Shown piece after piece: positions 60,495-64,000 of a DNA stretch of 64,000 bases. A program made the translations under genes and the position numbers. Source of the stretch: Verrucomicrobiaceae bacterium UBA7681 (GTDB taxonomy: Bacteria > Verrucomicrobiota > Verrucomicrobiia > Verrucomicrobiales > Verrucomicrobiaceae); assembly GCA_002482965.1 (NCBI GenBank), contig DLGZ01000041.1, positions 1-64,000 on the forward strand, read 5' to 3'. Under the pieces are notes generated by a model that searched no databases, had not been told where the DNA came from, and was given only the letters and a program-made list of their open reading frames with translations. The stretch's first letter is position 1. Each line of letters opens with the position of its first letter.

Positions 60495-63029
60495 CTATTG
60501 CCTGCCCCCGCGACCACCAGGATTTGGATCCATGTCCAGATCGAAATTGAATTTGGGGAAGTCCTTGAGAGTGAAGGATAGCAGCAGGCCAAAATCAGAA
60601 ACACCACTGCCATTGTTACGTGACATCAACCCAACGGAGCCAATCCAGCTGCTCAGGTCCTTTGAAAAGCTGTAGCTTTGAAATTGGAGAATGCCGTTGT
60701 TCGCTTCGTAAATATGATACGTGTTAAAGCCGTAATTCTCGCTCAACCGGGCATAGAAGCGTGTGTAAAGCAGACTGCTGTCGCGGAAAAAGGGATGGTC
60801 GTAAATATACTGATGTCCCAGCTCGACTGACGTGGTTTTGCTCAACATCCAAATCACCCCGTTGTTCGCCTCAGTAAAGGCACCGATACCACTGGTGATC
60901 GGCAATTGCAGATCAGACTTCACCGTGGCCCAAGGCACAGGGGACCAGAAAAGCTCATTGTACACATTGGAAAGGCTGCGGCCAAATTCCGGGTCCTGTC
61001 CAAAGATGTTCACATAGGTGTTCATCCCCGCCCATGTGTAAGTCTGTTCATCTCCGCCCTCCGGCGTCTCCCAGAAGCTGCCGTAACCGTTGCTGGCCAT
61101 GTAGTCGCGTTTCGTTTGAAAAAGATTGCGGAAGCCGACACGCGCCACATTCCATGAGCGCAGGCTGTCCACGGCTGTAAACAACGGAACATCAATAGAT
61201 CGCGGCCGAGTGGTGGTGGAAAGCCGGTCAATGGCAGGGACTCCCGCATTTTGGCTGGCATCCAAATAAGAATAGTTCAGGTAGGGCTGGAACACGTGCC
61301 GGATGCCGTTGAGCCCCAAAGATGGAACCTGCACATCACTCCAGTTTTTGGAAAGCTTGAAGGAGATGTCCAGTCCAAAGCTGAAGATGCCACGGGCATA
61401 ATTCTTCAGGCCGGTGGTGCTGCCGACAATGCCATTGTAGCTCGTCATCCCAGCACCGATTCTTGGCGTCACATTCAGCCAGCCCATGTAGGTCTTCGGA
61501 TACAGCAGCTCATGGTAGGTGTGAAAACGGGCATATCCAGGCTGCGCAAGGATGCTGGAAATAGCTCCGAGCCCTTGCGTGATATCGACAGGCGTCAGCG
61601 CGGAAGTTCGCGAAGCTCCTGCAAGGCCGAGGAAGGAGTCACCAGCGGTTCCAAGCGGATCACCCAGCACGCTCGCCAGCCCCACTGCTCCAAGTGCCTG
61701 AAGACGGGTCAGTTCCGCCCTTTCCTGCTGTCCTACCATTTCGCCAATGATGCCTGCAGTGATGGTGCCTTGGTGAAACACCCCTGAATTCCACAGTGGC
61801 CTCCGGGTGAAGTCGATGGAGAGCTCGGGTAGCCGTGTCGTCGTCCGATAGAAATTGTTCAGCTTGAACTTCGCCATCAGGGTGGCCACATAAGCATCAT
61901 TCGTGTGAATCAGTGAGATCTGATTGTCAGGCTCGCGATTGGTGCGGTAATCATTGAAGAAGAAATCTTCGTAAAAGTGAATGTCGCTGATCTTGTTGAT
62001 GTCGAAATCAAGATACCAGGTGCTTACATCTGGACCCGGCAGGTAGATACGGTGCTGAAAATTGACCCGATACCTGTTATGAGGCACCGGATAACGGATG
62101 GCGGTGGTCGCGTTTGTGTCTGGGGCGGTGTCATTAACGCCATACAACTTCAGCGTGCCAAAATTCTGCCGGTTGGCACTGTGGCGCACCGAAAAGAAGT
62201 CCACGCCACCACCCACGCCACGCTTGCTGCGCAGATCAAATTTGTATTTCGCGAATGTATGGTCGCCATGCACAACCGCCATCTGTGTCAGCAAGAACGC
62301 ACCCCAGCGGCTTTGATAACCAGGGCCAACACGCAAACTGCTTTCTTCATCCAGCGATTTGGTGATCTTGGGCAGCCAGAGAAACGGTGTTTTTCCAGCG
62401 TACATTCTCACATCCTTGAGGATGGCCTTGTCCTCTGGATAAACCGTCAATTCTTTGACGCTGAGATGGTAATTCGGGTCCTGCACATCATGCGATGTGA
62501 ACGTAACCCCCTTGGCATCAATCCGGTTTTCCAGCTTGCTCCCCGAGTGAAAATCTTCTGCCCGGAAGAAAAACATGCCCGCCGTTCTTCTGAAGCCGCC
62601 ACCCGTGGGCCCACCACCGGCTGTAATGTTAGTGCCAGAGATGGCCTGCTGCGTACCTGCACCAATGCCCGTGATCACATTTCGGCCCGACATCTCACCC
62701 GTGATGGAGTTGTAGGTGATCGAATCTCCATGGTAGAGCATCCCATCCCGCCAAACCGTCACCCCATCCTTGGCAATGACCTCCCCGGTGGATTGATTGT
62801 ACTGCGCACTGCCAGCGCGCATTTCAACATCCCCGTAGTGAATCTGCACATCACCCGTCACTGTGGCGACACCCGTTTCTGGATCCATCGTCGTGGTTAG
62901 ACCGCGAATGTTTAGATCGCTCGTGAGACTGTCGAGAAGGGATTGCCCGTTCGCCGCCCCGGCCAAGGCCAGGACGCAAACGAGGACCGTCACGCAAAAT
63001 TTTGAAAAAATCATAACACGAGAGGACAT
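60495..63029 (-). CDS. lptD: LPS-assembly protein LptD (OstA-like)
   Basis: 844 residues with signal peptide from ATG 63029 or 63014 (MIFSKFCVTVLVCVLALAGA). Residues about 40-215 are a beta-jellyroll OstA region (TGDVQIHYGDVEMRAGSAQYN, KDGVTVWRDGMLYHGDSITYN), then the LptD barrel begins at about 220 with aromatic-rich beta strands to the C-terminus. The order matches LptD, the outer-membrane LPS inserter working with LptE; LptE is not next to it. The protein lacks an obvious Cys ladder like the E. coli disulfides. lpxA lies 83 bases upstream on the same strand. Confidence 0.9.
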   Translation of the reverse strand: MSSRVMIFSKFCVTVLVCVLALAGAANGQSLLDSLTSDLNIRGLTTTMDPETGVATVTGDVQIHYGDVEMRAGSAQYNQSTGEVIAKDGVTVWRDGMLYHGDSITYNSITGEMSGRNVITGIGAGTQQAISGTNITAGGGPTGGGFRRTAGMFFFRAEDFHSGSKLENRIDAKGVTFTSHDVQDPNYHLSVKELTVYPEDKAILKDVRMYAGKTPFLWLPKITKSLDEESSLRVGPGYQSRWGAFLLTQMAVVHGDHTFAKYKFDLRSKRGVGGGVDFFSVRHSANRQNFGTLKLYGVNDTAPDTNATTAIRYPVPHNRYRVNFQHRIYLPGPDVSTWYLDFDINKISDIHFYEDFFFNDYRTNREPDNQISLIHTNDAYVATLMAKFKLNNFYRTTTRLPELSIDFTRRPLWNSGVFHQGTITAGIIGEMVGQQERAELTRLQALGAVGLASVLGDPLGTAGDSFLGLAGASRTSALTPVDITQGLGAISSILAQPGYARFHTYHELLYPKTYMGWLNVTPRIGAGMTSYNGIVGSTTGLKNYARGIFSFGLDISFKLSKNWSDVQVPSLGLNGIRHVFQPYLNYSYLDASQNAGVPAIDRLSTTTRPRSIDVPLFTAVDSLRSWNVARVGFRNLFQTKRDYMASNGYGSFWETPEGGDEQTYTWAGMNTYVNIFGQDPEFGRSLSNVYNELFWSPVPWATVKSDLQLPITSGIGAFTEANNGVIWMLSKTTSVELGHQYIYDHPFFRDSSLLYTRFYARLSENYGFNTYHIYEANNGILQFQSYSFSKDLSSWIGSVGLMSRNNGSGVSDFGLLLSFTLKDFPKFNFDLDMDPNPGGRGGRQ

Positions 63030-63112
63030 AGCCCTACACAGGCAGGCAATGAGAGCGACCTAAATAGGCTACCGGGGTCAAGGTGACAAGAAAAAGCCGG
63101 ACTTTTTTCACC

Positions 63113-63904
63113 TCAGTCGTCCTCCCGCCCCGGACGCACGGGGCACACCCCTTTTTTACTCGGCGCTTGGACAAACTCCAGCAGCCTCCGCGCTCTGTCC
63201 GGCCACTCTTGGGTCACCGCCTGCTCCACCGCCTGCGTCAGGTTCATTCCCCCGCAAAACAGCATCTGAAACAGATCCTTGATCGCACCCCGCTCCTCCG
63301 TGGTGAACCCCTGCCGCCGCAAACCGATCACATTCAGCCCGGTGATGCGGTTGATGCGCTGCGCTGCACAGTAGTGCGGAATGTCCTTGCTGAAGCTGCC
63401 GTTCCCCTGGATCACGCAAAAATCTCCAATCCGCAGGAACTGGTGAAACACCGCCCCGCCTCCAATAAACGTGTTGTTGCCCACCTGAATGTGTCCGCCC
63501 AGCAGCACCGCGTTTGCCAGGATGTTCCGGTCCCCCAGCACCACATCATGCGCCAGGTGGCTGCCAACCATGAGATAATTACCATCCCCGATCCGCGTCG
63601 CCATTCCCGCCTTGCTGCCACGATGAATCGTCACGTGCTCACGAATCACATTCTTTTTCCCCAAAATCACGCTGCTCTGCGTGGCGGGATCAAAGCCCAG
63701 ATCCTGCGGCTCCCCGCCGATCACCGCCCCACGCCCGATCCGCGTCCCCTCCCCCACCACCACGTGCCCCACCAGCTGGGCATGCGCCTCGATCTTGCAT
63801 CCCGCCCCCACCTCACACGCCCCCTCGATCACCACATAGGGGCCAATCTCAGCTGTGGGGTCGATTTGGGCGCTCGAATCAATCAGGGCGGTCTTGTGGA
63901 TCAT
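63113..63904 (-). CDS. lpxA: Acyl-ACP--UDP-N-acetylglucosamine O-acyltransferase LpxA
   Basis: 263 residues from ATG 63904 (a TTG two codons upstream is possible). The left-handed beta-helix hexapeptide repeats run from residue 1 to about 185 (IHKTALIDSSAQIDPTAEIG, VVVGEGTRIGRG). Family residues are visible in HVTIHRGSKAGM, the catalytic-His block SHLAHDVVLGDRNILANAV, GGGAVFHQFLRIG, and the helical C-terminal domain (GLNVIGLRRQGFTTEE). It performs the first step of lipid A synthesis. lptD follows 83 bases downstream, so the pair may form an LPS operon. Confidence 0.95.
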   Translation of the reverse strand: MIHKTALIDSSAQIDPTAEIGPYVVIEGACEVGAGCKIEAHAQLVGHVVVGEGTRIGRGAVIGGEPQDLGFDPATQSSVILGKKNVIREHVTIHRGSKAGMATRIGDGNYLMVGSHLAHDVVLGDRNILANAVLLGGHIQVGNNTFIGGGAVFHQFLRIGDFCVIQGNGSFSKDIPHYCAAQRINRITGLNVIGLRRQGFTTEERGAIKDLFQMLFCGGMNLTQAVEQAVTQEWPDRARRLLEFVQAPSKKGVCPVRPGREDD

Positions 63905-63955
63905 GCGCAATGACCATGGATGCCCCCTCGTCAGGGATCAATCCAGACTTGCAGC

Positions 63956-64000
63956 TCACGCAAACTTCCTCTTGGCAGGCCGCCTCCCGTTGCTTACTGT
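63956..64000 (-). CDS. Possible C-terminal end of an upstream gene at the right edge
   Basis: One minus-strand frame from the edge reads about 14 codons ending RRPAKRKFA then TGA at 63956-63958. The basic end looks like a normal protein C-terminus and would place a gene about 50 bases upstream of lpxA, in the position where fabZ or lpxC commonly stands. The fragment is too short to identify, and may be chance. Confidence 0.2.
   Translation of the reverse strand, partial: TVSNGRRPAKRKFA

Overview
The window reads as chromosomal DNA of a Verrucomicrobia-type bacterium, most like the Prosthecobacter/Verrucomicrobium group. It is GC-rich and lacks clear Shine-Dalgarno sites. It carries signature families of the Planctomycetes-Verrucomicrobia lineage: two DUF1501 Tat-exported proteins, a sulfatase, a PQQ-type sugar dehydrogenase, a neutral-ceramidase-like protein, SGNH hydrolases, a receptor-like Ser/Thr kinase with leucine-rich repeats, and a 2,190-residue alpha-2-macroglobulin-like protein. 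LptD, LpxA, an LptF/LptG permease and arabinose-5-phosphate isomerase point to a diderm cell with lipopolysaccharide. MurI and a class A penicillin-binding protein point to peptidoglycan. Taxonomy is inferred from gene content only. No tRNA, rRNA, CRISPR array, transposase or phage gene was found.

Layout. 1-6.4 kb: start of purF (runs off the left edge), then secreted carbohydrate/sulfate enzymes and a DUF1501-HMA pair. 6.5-9.5 kb: M1 aminopeptidase with HEAT repeats plus a small zincin. 9.5-13 kb, minus strand: a ClpX-like ATPase, a cyclase-like membrane protein with both metal aspartates replaced, and recR. 13.2-18.6 kb: a compact argCJBDF operon (glutamate to citrulline). 18.6-22.4 kb: kinase-LRR receptor. 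22.6-24.6 kb: murI and an LptF/G permease. 24.6-32 kb: peptidase, esterase, DUF1501, TraB/GumN lipoprotein, kdsD, a hypothetical membrane protein and a ferredoxin. 32.2-38.8 kb: the giant macroglobulin-like gene, flanked downstream by structured intergenic elements and an MBL-fold protein.

40.4-49.3 kb is a catabolic/secreted-hydrolase block: an isochorismatase-SGNH fusion with a ceramidase-like protein on the minus strand, then a plus-strand operon of a mannonate-dehydratase-like enzyme, an Nramp-fold transporter without the metal motif, and an enolase-superfamily sugar-acid dehydratase, then an SGNH and an alpha/beta hydrolase. 49.3-52.1 kb: leuC (with a clear terminator) divergent from a dctA-type symporter. 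52.3-64 kb: a class A PBP with a degraded transpeptidase site, MidA-type methyltransferase, TIGR01777 epimerase, HAD phosphatase, sugar-nucleotide epimerase, a proline-rich membrane protein, a possible 27-residue membrane peptide, lptD and lpxA.

The most unusual observations are: (i) a single autotransporter-type beta-strand repeat motif inside the macroglobulin-like protein; (ii) a bifunctional PBP whose transpeptidase SxxK and SxN motifs are substituted while KTG and the glycosyltransferase remain; (iii) a cyclase domain with Arg at both metal positions, joined to a ClpX-like unfoldase gene; (iv) an Nramp-like carrier embedded in sugar-acid catabolism. No single gene set here is clearly a new defence or mobile system.
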